Numbered from the stretch's first letter, positions 1-10,718 are shown. The stretch: 64,000 bases of DNA from Zongyangia hominis (GCF_014385095.1 NZ_JACRTC010000001.1:434001-498000), one strand, 5' to 3'. Numbers and translations are program-made. Notes: a model not told the origin generated them from the sequence alone.

Positions 1-3000
1 ATTCCATTCCCGGCGGCATGATGGGCGGATATTTAGAGAAAGACCTGCCCTTTTATTACATCAACCGGCGGATGCTGGATTATCTGGGCTATGAAGACGA
101 GGCGGAGTTTGTGCAGGATGTGGGCGGTTTGCTTCGCAACTGCGTCCACCCCGAAGACTGGGCTGCGGTTGAAAGCGTCATTGACAGTGCGGCGGCGGAT
201 CCGGACAGCGGCGAATATATGGTGGAATACCGGATTAAAAAGAAGGACGGCTCTTACCTGTGGGTACAGGAAGTGGGACGAAAAACCGCCTCCAAAGATG
301 GGCGCCCGGCCATCAATATCCTTTGCATCGACATCACGGCACAAAAGCAGGCCCAGGAAGAGGTCCTGCACATCTATAATAACATCCCCGGCGCGGTGTT
401 TCGCTGCCGGTTTGACAGTGACTATTCCGTCATCGACGCCAACGACGGCCTGTTTGAATTTCTCGGCTACACCCGGGAAGAATTTGCGGCCATGGGCAAC
501 CGGATGTCTTCGGTTATCTATCCCGATGATTTTGTTGTGATGGCGGATATTCTGCGGGCACAGCTCAAAAATAGCAACACCATCCACAATGAAAACCGCT
601 TAATTTGTAAGGATGGAGTGATTAAATGGATTTCCATCAAGGCCCAGCTGTTCACGGAAGCAGACGGGGAGGAATACTTTTACTGCGTATTTGTGGACAT
701 CACCGATGAAAAGCGCTTGCAGGAGCGCGGGAAAGAGATGTTTGAAAAGGAGCTTGCCTATTTTGCGGAGCTTTCTTCGGCGGAGGGGAGCATCCAGGGC
801 CGCCTCAATGTGACTCAAGACCGCATGGAAAGCTATCTTTCCACTTCGGATGTGGCCATTGCTCAAGTGGGTGATTCCTACCGGGAGACCATTGAAAAAC
901 TGGCGTCCTCGGCTGTGGACGCAGTTTATGGACAGGAAATCCTACGGACTCTCAGCCGGGATGGGGTCTTGCGGGATTATACTGGGGGAAAGACGGACTA
1001 CCATTTTGACTTTTTACGTAAACGCAATGACGGCAGCATTTTCTGGAGCAGTACAAGCTTTCGTACCTATCTCAACCCGGATTCTGGGGATATTATCGTC
1101 TTCTTTTATACCTTTGACGTCACCGAGCAGAAGATGAAGGAACTGCTGCTGTTAAAAATTACGGAATTAGACTACGATATTATTACGGAAATTGATATAT
1201 TAAAGGACCGGCATCATCCGATTTCCATAAAGGAGAGCCAGAAAAGTACCATGATCCGCGAGGGCCCTTTCCAGCAGGAAATCCGCAATATTTCCGCCCG
1301 CTTTATGGACGGGGCCAACCAAGAGGAATATTTGGCCAAGCTTGACTATACGTATATGAGAAAGCAGCTCGACAAGAAAGACGCCTATAATTTTGTAGTA
1401 GAAATGAAGGATGAATACGGCAATCTTCGGGTCAAGCGCTTTCAGATTTTTTATATCAATCAAACTTTAGGGCGGGTTTGTATGGCCCGCACCGATGTGA
1501 CAGATGTGGTACGGCAAGAACAGCGCCAAAAGGAGGAACTGGCCGCTGCCCTGGTTGCGGCGGAACAGGCAAACGCTGCAAAAACGGACTTTCTTTCCCG
1601 AATGAGCCACGAAATCCGCACGCCCATGAACGCCATCATCGGGATGAGCACCATTGCGGCCCAGTGCATCGGCGACGACGAACAGGTGACCGACTGTATC
1701 TCCAAAATCGGTATTTCCTCCCGTTTCCTGCTGAGTCTGATCAATGATATCCTGGATATGAGCCGGATTGAAAGCGGTAAAATGCTTTTAAAGAACGAAA
1801 AGATTCCCACCGAGGAGTTTTTGTGCGGGGTCAATTCTATCTGCTATGCCCAGGCAGCTTCTAAAAATGTGGAGTATGAGTGTATTGTCGACCCGGTGCT
1901 TGACGACTACTATATCGGCGACGCCATGAAGCTGCAGCAAGTGCTGATCAATATTTTGAGCAATGCCATCAAATTTACCCGCGAAGGCGGGAAAGTCACC
2001 TTCTCCGCGGCCCAGCGCAAAAAGACCAAAAATGACGCTGTGCTCCGTTTCATCGTCAATGATACCGGTGTGGGTATGAGCGAGGAATTCCTCCCCCACA
2101 TTTTTGAACCCTTTTCCCAGGAGTCCACAGGTACCACCGCCCTCTACGGGGGGACCGGACTGGGGCTTGCCATCTCCAAAAATATTGTGGATATGATGGA
2201 CGGCAAGATTACCGTACGTTCCATCAAGGATATCGGCACCGAGTTTACGGTGGATGTCAAGCTGGGCATCACCGAAGAGGAAAAATTCCGGCACCGCCAA
2301 AAGAAGATACAGCCAAAATTCGCTCATCTCAAAACCCTGGTGGTGGATGACGATGTGGCTGTCTGCGAAAGCGCTGTGGTGACCCTCCATGAAATGGGTG
2401 TGACGGCTGAATGGGTGGACAGCGGGCGCAAGGCCATAGAACGGGTGCAGGACCTTTGGGGGCAAAGCAAATACTACGACATGATTCTCATCGATTGGAA
2501 GATGCCTGGCATGGACGGCATCGAAACGGCCCGGCGCATCCGTGCCATTGTGGGGCCCGACGTCACCATCATCATCATGACCGCCTACGACTGGGTCGCC
2601 ATCGAACACGAGGCCAAGCTGGCGGGGGTCAACCTGCTCATGAGTAAGCCCATGTTCAAATCCTCCCTGGTTTCGGCTTTTACTAAGGCCTTGGGAGAAA
2701 AGGAAGAACAGGCGCAGCGCATGGAATCAACCGAATACCATTTCGACGGCAGACGCGTGCTGCTTGTGGAGGACAATAAGATCAATACTGAAGTGGCGGC
2801 GATGCTCTTAGAAAGTAAGGGTTTTGCCGTGGATACCGCGGAAAACGGTCTGCGGGCTTTGGAGATGTTCAGCAAATCCGGGATCGGTTATTACGACGCA
2901 ATTTTGATGGATATCCGGATGCCGCTGATGGACGGCCTGACGGCGGCCAACAACATCCGTCATTTGAGCAATGCCGACGCCAAGACCATTCCCATCATTG

Positions 3001-3137
3001 CCATGACGGCCAACGCCTTTGACGACGACATTGAAAAGAGCAAAGCGGCCGGCATGGATGCCCATCTGGCAAAACCGATTGAGCCCAAACGGCTTTATCA
3101 AACCCTGTATGATTTTATCTTTGGAAAGGAGGCATGA
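1..3137 (+). CDS. Hybrid sensor histidine kinase with PAS array and two receiver domains (5' end outside window)
   Basis: Sensor kinase expected to autophosphorylate and relay phosphate to its own receivers and then to an Hpt protein. The frame is open to base 3, and the residues before the first ATG (SIPGG) match the start of PAS repeats in the kinase at 3512, so the true start lies upstream. Counting from the ATG at 18: PAS about 1-105 and 110-235, a PAS-like module 255-370, a further sensory module 375-500, HisKA with H531 (SHEIRTPMN), HATPase with N, G1 (DTGVGM) and G2 (GTGLGL) boxes, then receivers with phosphoacceptors D826 (IDWKMPGMDG) and D965 (MDIRMPLMDG). No membrane segment is visible in the part present, so it looks cytosolic. 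The Hpt gene follows 3 bp later. The signal sensed is unknown. Confidence 0.93.
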   Translation, partial: SIPGGMMGGYLEKDLPFYYINRRMLDYLGYEDEAEFVQDVGGLLRNCVHPEDWAAVESVIDSAAADPDSGEYMVEYRIKKKDGSYLWVQEVGRKTASKDGRPAINILCIDITAQKQAQEEVLHIYNNIPGAVFRCRFDSDYSVIDANDGLFEFLGYTREEFAAMGNRMSSVIYPDDFVVMADILRAQLKNSNTIHNENRLICKDGVIKWISIKAQLFTEADGEEYFYCVFVDITDEKRLQERGKEMFEKELAYFAELSSAEGSIQGRLNVTQDRMESYLSTSDVAIAQVGDSYRETIEKLASSAVDAVYGQEILRTLSRDGVLRDYTGGKTDYHFDFLRKRNDGSIFWSSTSFRTYLNPDSGDIIVFFYTFDVTEQKMKELLLLKITELDYDIITEIDILKDRHHPISIKESQKSTMIREGPFQQEIRNISARFMDGANQEEYLAKLDYTYMRKQLDKKDAYNFVVEMKDEYGNLRVKRFQIFYINQTLGRVCMARTDVTDVVRQEQRQKEELAAALVAAEQANAAKTDFLSRMSHEIRTPMNAIIGMSTIAAQCIGDDEQVTDCISKIGISSRFLLSLINDILDMSRIESGKMLLKNEKIPTEEFLCGVNSICYAQAASKNVEYECIVDPVLDDYYIGDAMKLQQVLINILSNAIKFTREGGKVTFSAAQRKKTKNDAVLRFIVNDTGVGMSEEFLPHIFEPFSQESTGTTALYGGTGLGLAISKNIVDMMDGKITVRSIKDIGTEFTVDVKLGITEEEKFRHRQKKIQPKFAHLKTLVVDDDVAVCESAVVTLHEMGVTAEWVDSGRKAIERVQDLWGQSKYYDMILIDWKMPGMDGIETARRIRAIVGPDVTIIIMTAYDWVAIEHEAKLAGVNLLMSKPMFKSSLVSAFTKALGEKEEQAQRMESTEYHFDGRRVLLVEDNKINTEVAAMLLESKGFAVDTAENGLRALEMFSKSGIGYYDAILMDIRMPLMDGLTAANNIRHLSNADAKTIPIIAMTANAFDDDIEKSKAAGMDAHLAKPIEPKRLYQTLYDFIFGKEA

Positions 3138-3140
3138 GAA

Positions 3141-3512
3141 ATGAAGACTCTCAAAGAAGCGATGGAAGCCTATGGCGCGGACTATGGGGTAACTATGGCG
3201 AGATTTATGGGTAACGAAACGATGTATCTGAAATTTCTGGATATGCTCTTTCGGGACGACAACCTGCAAAAGTTGGGAGAGGCGCTCCAAAAGGGCGATC
3301 TAACCCGTGCTTTTGAAGCGGCCCACACCCTCAAAGGCGTGGTGGGCAATATGGGCCTGACGCCGCTGTTTCGGGCGGTATGCGCCATTGTGGAGCCTTT
3401 GCGGGCGGGTGAAGCGCGGGAAGACTATTCTGCCATGTACCAAGAGGTAGTTACAGAATTTGAAAAAGCCGATGAACTCCGCAGAAGTCTAAAAGAAGGA
3501 GAGCAGGCATAA
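3141..3512 (+). CDS. Stand-alone Hpt (histidine phosphotransfer) protein
   Basis: A 123-residue single-domain phosphotransfer protein. The Hpt signature AHTLKGVVGN is present with the phosphoaccepting histidine at H62. It starts 3 bp after the first kinase gene and its TAA shares the sequence TAATG with the ATG of the second kinase, so the three genes form a translationally coupled operon. It probably passes phosphate between the receivers of the two flanking hybrid kinases and an output regulator encoded elsewhere, since no response regulator with an output domain is found here. Confidence 0.92.
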   Translation: MKTLKEAMEAYGADYGVTMARFMGNETMYLKFLDMLFRDDNLQKLGEALQKGDLTRAFEAAHTLKGVVGNMGLTPLFRAVCAIVEPLRAGEAREDYSAMYQEVVTEFEKADELRRSLKEGEQA

Positions 3513-6500
3513 TGCAGGATATCCCTCTGTCGACCGATCAAATGGAATCTGTTTTGGACAACGCTCCGGTGGCGGTGATGGTCTGCGCGTTGGATAGCTT
3601 GGAGCTAATCTACGCCAACCGCCCGGCCCAGGAATTAATCGCGCTGAAATCCGACCACCCTTTGACCTGCTATCATGTCATGGGGTTTGCGCAGCCATGT
3701 CCATTTTGCAAGGTTGGACAGATGAACCGCTCCAGCTTTTATACCCGCGAACACTATATTCCAGAAAACGGGCACACCTACCAGCTCAGTGGAAAACTTA
3801 TCGACTGGGGCGGCAGGAGCGCTCACATCGAGTATATTGCGGATATTACGGAAAAGAAAAGGCAGGAGGAATACTCTAAAGCCCTGGGGAAACAGTTGGA
3901 GGAAACCTTCAGCAGTATTCCTTGCGGCCTTTGCGTCTATGAAGTAAAGGGTGAAACTATTATCCCCTTGTTCCATAATCCCGCCTTTTTTGAAATCATG
4001 GGCTGCTCGGAGCAGCACATCCCCCAAGTCAAGCAGGAAATATGCTTCACCGGCGTCCATCCCCAAGATTTATTGCCGCTCCAGGAAAAGTTCCAGTCCC
4101 TCATCAAGCAGGGGGGCGTCATCTTTGACACTTTCCGCATGTGGAATGAACGGATGACCGAATACCGCTGGATCCGGCTGGAGGGGACCGTCTGCCAGCG
4201 AGAAAGCGGGAAACGGTATCTGTATGCCGTGTACAGCGATATCAGCGAACAGATGCGCTTAGAGCGGGAGCTTGCCAGCGCCAACAGCAAGATGGAGGAT
4301 ATCATTAACGCTATTCCCGGCGGTGTGGCAATCTATAAGGTCTCGGATATTTTTGAGACCAAGTATTTTTCCGACGGGGTGCCTGAGCTTTCCGGCTATA
4401 CAGTGGAGGAATATCGGGAACTGACCAAACGGGATGCGTCGGAGTTTACATATCCAGCTGACACCGCCATGGTGGTGGGCAGGATTCACGACGCCGTAAC
4501 AAATCACACGGTTGCCGATTTCGATTTTAGAAAGCTGCATCGGGACGGTCACATTGTATGGGTCCATGTCCAGGCCAAGCAAGTGGGAGAAGAGGACGGT
4601 TGTCCTCTGGTACAGTGCGTCTTCCACAACATTTCCGCGCTTAAGGAGACCCAGTTGGAACTGGATCATCTCATTAATTCCATTCCCGGCGGCATCGCCA
4701 GTTATTTGGTGGAGGGAGAACGTTTTATTCCCACCTTTTTCTCTGACGGCGTTATGGAACTTTCGGGCCACACGCGGAAGGAATATCAGGCGATGGTTTG
4801 CCGGAATGCGCTGGATATCATCTACGAACCGGACAGAGAACGGGTGCTTGCCCAGACGCTGGCCGCCCTTGCCAACGACGAGGTGTTGGACGTCTCCTAC
4901 CGGATGCGTCACAAAAACGGAAAACTCATTTGGATCCATCTCAACGGCCGTCGGATGGGCCCTCCATCCGACCGCATGCGCTTTTATGCCGTCTTTACCG
5001 GCATGTCGGCGGAGACCCGCCTTTTTCAAAGTATCGCCAACGAAACGGCGGACGGCATCTATGTCATTGATAAAGAAAATTATGATTTACTCTATGCCAA
5101 CGATTCGGAAAATCTTTTTATAAAGCAGCCGGACAGCATTGGTCAAAAATGCTATATGGCGCTGCACGGCAAAAGTGAACCGTGTGAATTTTGCACCTTA
5201 AAAACCCATGCTCCCGACGGGAAAGAGCACGCCATGCCTATAACGGGGAACCACCGCTTTTATACCACCCGTTTTCGGGAAACCGACTGGAATGGAATTC
5301 CGGCTTATGTCAAATATGTGCGCGATGTCACCGAAGAGGTGGAGACACGCAAGGAAAAGGAACGGCTCGAACAGTATTTCCAAACGGTTGTGAAAAACCT
5401 GCCGGGCGGCATCGCGGTAATCCGCTATGAAGACGACGGCACTATGACGCCCGAGTACCTCTCCGACGGTTTCGCGGCCTTGACCGGCATGTCGCTGGAA
5501 AAGGCGTGGGAGCTCTATTGCAAGGACGCCATGGCAGGGGTGCACCCCGACGACAAAAAGAAGGTGGACGAGCAGATGGCCGCCTACATTGCAAGCGGTA
5601 TGACCCACTGTGAGATCGTCTACCGGTTGCAAGGGGGTGGCGGCTATGTCTGGGTGAAGAATACCCTCTCTTTGATTGAAAACGAAGGCGGGGAGCGCAG
5701 GGTCTATGCCGTATACCACGACATGACCAAGGAACGGGAGGAACAGGAGCGGATTCGCCAGCAGTATAAGGAAATGCTGTTGCAGCACTATCGGGCCCCT
5801 GACCCCAACGCCCTGGTCATCGGGCACTGTAATATAACGCAAAATCGGATTCTAGAAATCATTGACCACACGGATTCGGGGCTCTTGGAGACCTTCGGTT
5901 CGGTCCGTGAAGCCTTTTTCACGGGGCTGGCAAGTTTGATTGTGGATGATGCAGAGCGGCAGCAGTTTTTGGGCACCTACCTCAATGCGCCGGCCATGGC
6001 TGCCTTCCAGAGAAACGACACCGAGCAAATTATCAAATGTTTCGTTAAGTTACCCAAAGAAGAGCAGGGGCGCTATGTACAGTTTAAGGTGAATTTGGTG
6101 GAGACACCGGATACCGGTGATGTCACCGGTATTTTGACGGTGACCGACATCACCGAACAGGAAATCTCCGACCGGATTTTGCACAAGCTCTCTGTCACCA
6201 ACTACGACTTTGTCATTGATCTCGATTTACAGCGGGACACCTTCAACGTCCTCACCTGTAATAACTGCTCGAGCTGTACGCCGCCGGAATGCGGCTGCCA
6301 TTCCCAGCGGCTGGCCTTTATGTTGGAAGAGCGGGTCGTGCCAAAGGATAAGGAACAGTATGCCGCGGCCATGGATACAAAAGAAATGTACCGGCGCCTG
6401 ACCCAGGGCCCCTATACATTTTCATTTTCCATCATTGATGAAAATGGGGATATCCGCACCAAAAACATGACGGTTTCCCCCATTGACATGCGGCTAGGAC

Positions 6501-8155
6501 GCGTTTGTCTGGTGCGCACCGACATCACCGATTCGGTGCGGGAACAGCAGGGTCTGCTCAACATGATTGCTTACACTTTCGAACTGGCTGGTTTTATTGA
6601 CATCAGTACCGGAAGCCTGACCATGTATACCCACCAGACCGTGCTGGAAAACCTAGCCCCCTTCATCATTGAGCACTATGACAATGCCATCGAGAGATTT
6701 GCCGAGTGCTATGGCGCAAGGGAAGACAGGGAAGAGGTCAACTGCCAGTTTAGGATGGAAACTATGGCCCAGCGGCTGAAAGAGCAACCGGCGGGTTATG
6801 ATTTTGTGTTTCCCTATCAGTCCGAAGAAGGGCTCCTTTATAAACAAATCAACGTCCTTTGGGGCGACCAGAACCACCGGACCATTTGCTTGGTGCGGGC
6901 CGATGTCACCGACATGCTGGCAGCAGAGCGGCAGACGAAAAAAGCGCTGGAAAAGGCGCTCTCCCTCGCTGAGGAAGCAAACCAAGCCAAGAGCGATTTC
7001 CTTTCCGCCATGAGCCATGACATCCGCACCCCCATGAACGCCATTATGGGAATGACGGCGCTGGCGGTGGCCCACTTGGACGACCAGGAGCGGGTGGCCG
7101 ACTGCCTGCAAAAAATTTCAGTTTCCTCCAAGCATTTGCTCAGCCTCATCAACGACATTCTGGACATGAGCAAGATTGAGCGCTCCAAGATCACGCTTAG
7201 CCGCATGAAAATTTCCCTTTCTGAGATGCTCCAACAAATATCCGCCATCATGTCGCCTCAGGCCAGGGCCTCCGGCGTCCACCTCGCCATACGTAAAAAG
7301 GATATCCGACATCCATACTTTTTCGGCGATTCCTTGCGTATTGATCAGATTCTCATCAACATTCTCTCCAACGCCGTGAAGTTTACGCCGGAGGGGGGCC
7401 AGGTAGATTTCCTGGTGGAGGAACTCCCGCCTGTCCAACATCCCCGCTGGGCCCGTTACCGGTTCACGGTCAAGGACAATGGCATCGGTATGCCCGATGA
7501 TTTTCTGGTCCATATCTTTGAACCTTTTACCCGCAGCCGGGGCGCGACCCGCGTTGAGGGAACCGGGCTGGGGCTGAGTATCACCAAAGGGCTCGTGGAC
7601 CTGATGGGCGGAGAAATTTCGGTGGAGAGCGAACCCCGCCAAGGAACCACCTTCCGAGTGGAACTGGAATGTGAATATGAGGGCGCTGACATAGAAGTGC
7701 GGCAGGAGGAAGCCTTTTCGTCTGCCAAGGGGGCGGAGTTGGAAACCCTCTTTGCCGGACGGCTGTTTTTGGTGGCGGAGGACAATGCCATCAATGCGGA
7801 AATACTCTGTGAGCTGCTTTCTATGTACGGGGCAAGCACAGTGGTAAAAACCGACGGCGCTCAGGCCGTGCAGGCCTTCCGTGAGTCGGCGCCGGGGACT
7901 TACGACGCCATTTTGATGGACATCCAGATGCCGGAGATGAACGGTTACGAATCGACACGGGTCATCCGGGCTATGGGCCGTCCCGACGCCAGGAAAATCC
8001 CCATTGTCGCCATGACGGCCAATGCTTTTGCCGAGGACATTCAGGCGTCTGTGGAAGCCGGTATGACCGCTCATGTGGCAAAGCCCATCGACGTGGATCT
8101 TCTACGTCTGACACTCAGCCGGGTGTTGGAATGCGATCGTACCAATGAAGGATGA
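3512..8155 (+). CDS. Giant multi-PAS hybrid sensor histidine kinase
   Basis: A 1547-residue hybrid kinase without obvious membrane segments. At least six PAS domains (about 1-110, 125-250, 255-375, 385-500, 505-610, 620-745) and three PAS-like modules precede HisKA with H1169 (SHDIRTPMN), HATPase (DNGIGM, GTGLGL) and one receiver with D1470 (MDIQMPEMNG). PAS 1 and PAS 5 each carry a similar cysteine pattern, CY followed by PCPFC or PCEFC. A cysteine-rich insert (NCSSC...CGC) lies near residue 920. Repeats 3, 4 and 6 share an IPGG or LPGG start and an FSDG or LSDG loop, which suggests duplication within the gene. It overlaps the Hpt gene by one base. The ligand is unknown. Confidence 0.92.
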   Translation: MQDIPLSTDQMESVLDNAPVAVMVCALDSLELIYANRPAQELIALKSDHPLTCYHVMGFAQPCPFCKVGQMNRSSFYTREHYIPENGHTYQLSGKLIDWGGRSAHIEYIADITEKKRQEEYSKALGKQLEETFSSIPCGLCVYEVKGETIIPLFHNPAFFEIMGCSEQHIPQVKQEICFTGVHPQDLLPLQEKFQSLIKQGGVIFDTFRMWNERMTEYRWIRLEGTVCQRESGKRYLYAVYSDISEQMRLERELASANSKMEDIINAIPGGVAIYKVSDIFETKYFSDGVPELSGYTVEEYRELTKRDASEFTYPADTAMVVGRIHDAVTNHTVADFDFRKLHRDGHIVWVHVQAKQVGEEDGCPLVQCVFHNISALKETQLELDHLINSIPGGIASYLVEGERFIPTFFSDGVMELSGHTRKEYQAMVCRNALDIIYEPDRERVLAQTLAALANDEVLDVSYRMRHKNGKLIWIHLNGRRMGPPSDRMRFYAVFTGMSAETRLFQSIANETADGIYVIDKENYDLLYANDSENLFIKQPDSIGQKCYMALHGKSEPCEFCTLKTHAPDGKEHAMPITGNHRFYTTRFRETDWNGIPAYVKYVRDVTEEVETRKEKERLEQYFQTVVKNLPGGIAVIRYEDDGTMTPEYLSDGFAALTGMSLEKAWELYCKDAMAGVHPDDKKKVDEQMAAYIASGMTHCEIVYRLQGGGGYVWVKNTLSLIENEGGERRVYAVYHDMTKEREEQERIRQQYKEMLLQHYRAPDPNALVIGHCNITQNRILEIIDHTDSGLLETFGSVREAFFTGLASLIVDDAERQQFLGTYLNAPAMAAFQRNDTEQIIKCFVKLPKEEQGRYVQFKVNLVETPDTGDVTGILTVTDITEQEISDRILHKLSVTNYDFVIDLDLQRDTFNVLTCNNCSSCTPPECGCHSQRLAFMLEERVVPKDKEQYAAAMDTKEMYRRLTQGPYTFSFSIIDENGDIRTKNMTVSPIDMRLGRVCLVRTDITDSVREQQGLLNMIAYTFELAGFIDISTGSLTMYTHQTVLENLAPFIIEHYDNAIERFAECYGAREDREEVNCQFRMETMAQRLKEQPAGYDFVFPYQSEEGLLYKQINVLWGDQNHRTICLVRADVTDMLAAERQTKKALEKALSLAEEANQAKSDFLSAMSHDIRTPMNAIMGMTALAVAHLDDQERVADCLQKISVSSKHLLSLINDILDMSKIERSKITLSRMKISLSEMLQQISAIMSPQARASGVHLAIRKKDIRHPYFFGDSLRIDQILINILSNAVKFTPEGGQVDFLVEELPPVQHPRWARYRFTVKDNGIGMPDDFLVHIFEPFTRSRGATRVEGTGLGLSITKGLVDLMGGEISVESEPRQGTTFRVELECEYEGADIEVRQEEAFSSAKGAELETLFAGRLFLVAEDNAINAEILCELLSMYGASTVVKTDGAQAVQAFRESAPGTYDAILMDIQMPEMNGYESTRVIRAMGRPDARKIPIVAMTANAFAEDIQASVEAGMTAHVAKPIDVDLLRLTLSRVLECDRTNEG

Positions 8156-8288
8156 GCGGTCAAGGAATATAGGTCCGGCGCCGTTGGGCGGCAGTCGCCT
8201 AGCGGTAGGCAGGAAGCGTTCCGGGCGAGAGAGGATTATCGAAATCAGACTGACGGTAGGAGAAACAAAGCAAATGGAGGGGAAGGGC

Positions 8289-8317
8289 TTGCTTTCTGAG
8301 GACGGCTTTGCTATACT
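8289..8317 (+). promoter_or_regulatory. Sigma-A promoter for tgt
   Basis: TTGCTT at 8289-8294 and TATACT at 8312-8317 are separated by 17 bp and sit about 45 bp before the tgt start. The rest of the 205-bp gap after the kinase gene has short hairpins (for example GCCTA-GCGG-TAGGC) but no clear terminator. Confidence 0.65.
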
Positions 8318-8336
8318 GAACCGGTATGCGTTGTAA

Positions 8337-9491
<1,155 letters not shown>

Positions 9492-9507
9492 TTGTTAGGA
9501 AACCTTA

Positions 9508-9537
9508 TTGCAACTGCTATTGGGTTTATGTTATAAT
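9508..9537 (+). promoter_or_regulatory. Sigma-A promoter for yajC
   Basis: TTGCAA at 9508-9513 and a perfect TATAAT at 9532-9537, 18 bp apart, lie in the gap between tgt and yajC. Confidence 0.65.
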
Positions 9538-9568
9538 TTTTGGTATCATATTCGGAGGTGCAAAACAC

Positions 9569-9907
9569 ATGCTTTTACAAACCGGGAATACCATGGCCAC
9601 GATACTGTACCAGTTCGGCCCCATTGTTCTCATCATTGTTCTGATGTATTTCATTCTGATTCGTCCGCAGAAGAAGAAAGAAAAAGAAGTGCAGAGAATG
9701 CGCAGCAGCCTGGAAATCGGTGATGAGATCACCACCATCGGCGGCATTATCGGACGAGTGGTCAGCATGAAAGAAGATACCATCGTCATTGAGACCGGCA
9801 GCGACAGAAGTAAAATGAGACTGGCGCGCTGGGCCATCCAGACCAACAATACCCCCCACGAGGCGGAAGCCGCTCCTGCAAAGCCCGCGGAAAAGACGGA
9901 GAAATAA
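9569..9907 (+). CDS. yajC: Preprotein translocase accessory subunit YajC
   Basis: Small single-pass membrane protein associated with the SecDF-YajC complex that assists Sec-dependent export. It has 112 residues with a hydrophobic segment at about 10-30 (FGPIVLIIVLMYFILI) followed by the family's RPQKKKEKE basic stretch and a soluble YajC domain containing GDEITTIGGIIGRV. GGAGG lies 9 bases before the ATG. The C-terminus is rich in alanine, proline and lysine. It follows tgt, as in many bacteria. Confidence 0.94.
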   Translation: MLLQTGNTMATILYQFGPIVLIIVLMYFILIRPQKKKEKEVQRMRSSLEIGDEITTIGGIIGRVVSMKEDTIVIETGSDRSKMRLARWAIQTNNTPHEAEAAPAKPAEKTEK

Positions 9908-9946
9908 GAATTTCCTCTGCCTCTCGCGGCATATGCCCCTAGTTTG

Positions 9947-9980
9947 TCTCATACAATGGTGTTAGAACATCATCGTATGA
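9947..9980 (+). other. Imperfect inverted repeat in the leader of the TIGR04086-type gene
   Basis: Arms 9947-9960 and 9967-9980 (CTCATAC...GTATGAG) pair over 14 positions with one A-C mismatch and one G-U pair around the loop TTAGAA. No T-run follows, so it is not a normal terminator. It lies just before the ribosome-binding site of the next gene and could be an operator or an RNA hairpin. Confidence 0.4.
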
Positions 9981-9999
9981 GGAAAACAGGAGGGGCAAG

Positions 10000-10425
10000 A
10001 TGAAACAGCGTAAATCAAGACATGAACAGCAAAACCAAGAGGAGAGCTTTGTCAAAACTTATCTCAAACCGGTGGGTATCGGTTTGGGCGTGGGAGTGGC
10101 GGTTCTCTTTGTATTGCTTCTCATTTTCTCTTTGATTATTTCCGCCAAGGATTTTCCCAGCGGATTGATTTTGCCGCTGAGCTTGTTTTGCCTGTCCGTC
10201 GGCGCTCTTGCCGCCGGATTTGTCAGCGCCAAGCTGGCGGGGGAGCATGGGCTTTTTTACGGCTTTTGCTGTGGACTCATTCTGAGCATTCTTATTTTGA
10301 TCTGTACCATGATCACCGGGCAGAGTTACCTGTCCGTCACCGGTATCTATAAATTCCTATGCGCCATTATTTTTGCCAGCCTGGGCGGCATTTTCGGCGT
10401 CAACCAGCGCCGCAGAAGAAAATGA
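10000..10425 (+). CDS. TIGR04086-type small integral membrane protein
   Basis: A 141-residue protein with a charged N-terminus (about 25 residues) and four predicted membrane segments, at about residues 27-50, 57-80, 85-108 and 113-133, and a basic C-terminus (NQRRRRK). Its position between yajC and the SCIFF gene is a conserved feature of clostridial genomes and supports the TIGR04086 assignment. The start follows AGGAGGGG. Biochemical function is unknown. It could act with the protein-export or peptide genes beside it, but that is inference from position only. Confidence 0.75.
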   Translation: MKQRKSRHEQQNQEESFVKTYLKPVGIGLGVGVAVLFVLLLIFSLIISAKDFPSGLILPLSLFCLSVGALAAGFVSAKLAGEHGLFYGFCCGLILSILILICTMITGQSYLSVTGIYKFLCAIIFASLGGIFGVNQRRRRK

Positions 10426-10454
10426 TTGCCTGCGAGGGGAAAATATGGTATAAT
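10426..10454 (+). promoter_or_regulatory. Strong extended -10 promoter for scfA
   Basis: TTGCCT at 10426-10431, a 17-bp spacer and a perfect TATAAT at 10449-10454 with an upstream TGG (extended -10). The -35 element starts immediately after the stop codon of the preceding gene. It fits high, independent expression of the short precursor peptide. Confidence 0.75.
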
Positions 10455-10491
10455 TTTGTCACAGATTATGAGTGATAGGAGAGACGTTTCC

Positions 10492-10632
10492 ATGAAAAAA
10501 CATGTCAAGACTTTAAATACCGCCAACCTCAAACAGTCTGCTGCCAAGGGCGGCTGCGGCGAGTGCCAGGCTTCCTGCCAGTCCGCCTGCAAGACCTCCT
10601 GCACGGTCGCCAACCAGAAGTGCGAGAAATAA
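10492..10632 (+). CDS. scfA: SCIFF six-cysteine ranthipeptide precursor
   Basis: A 46-residue precursor of the SCIFF family (six cysteines in forty-five residues), found in nearly all Clostridia. The leader begins MKKHVKTLNTANLKQS and the core has cysteines at 22, 25, 29, 33, 37 and 44. The conserved CKTSCT block (C33 to T38) corresponds to the site where, in studied homologues, the maturase links a cysteine to a threonine by a thioether bond. The ATG at 10492 is chosen because it follows AGGAGAG and gives the family's usual length. A terminator and the maturase gene follow. Its biological role is unknown. Confidence 0.96.
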   Translation: MKKHVKTLNTANLKQSAAKGGCGECQASCQSACKTSCTVANQKCEK

Positions 10633-10662
10633 GCAGACCTGCATACGAATCATGCGATGGAT

Positions 10663-10690
10663 GAAGGGACAGTTTCTGTCCCTTCCTTTA
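10663..10690 (+). terminator. Terminator or attenuator between scfA and scfB
   Basis: GAAGGGACAG, loop TTT, CTGTCCCTTC (10663-10685) followed by CTTTATGTTT. The tract after the stem is only moderately T-rich, so partial read-through into scfB is likely, giving more peptide than enzyme. Confidence 0.7.
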
Positions 10691-10718
10691 TGTTTACATT
10701 AATTTTGTGAGGGAAACC

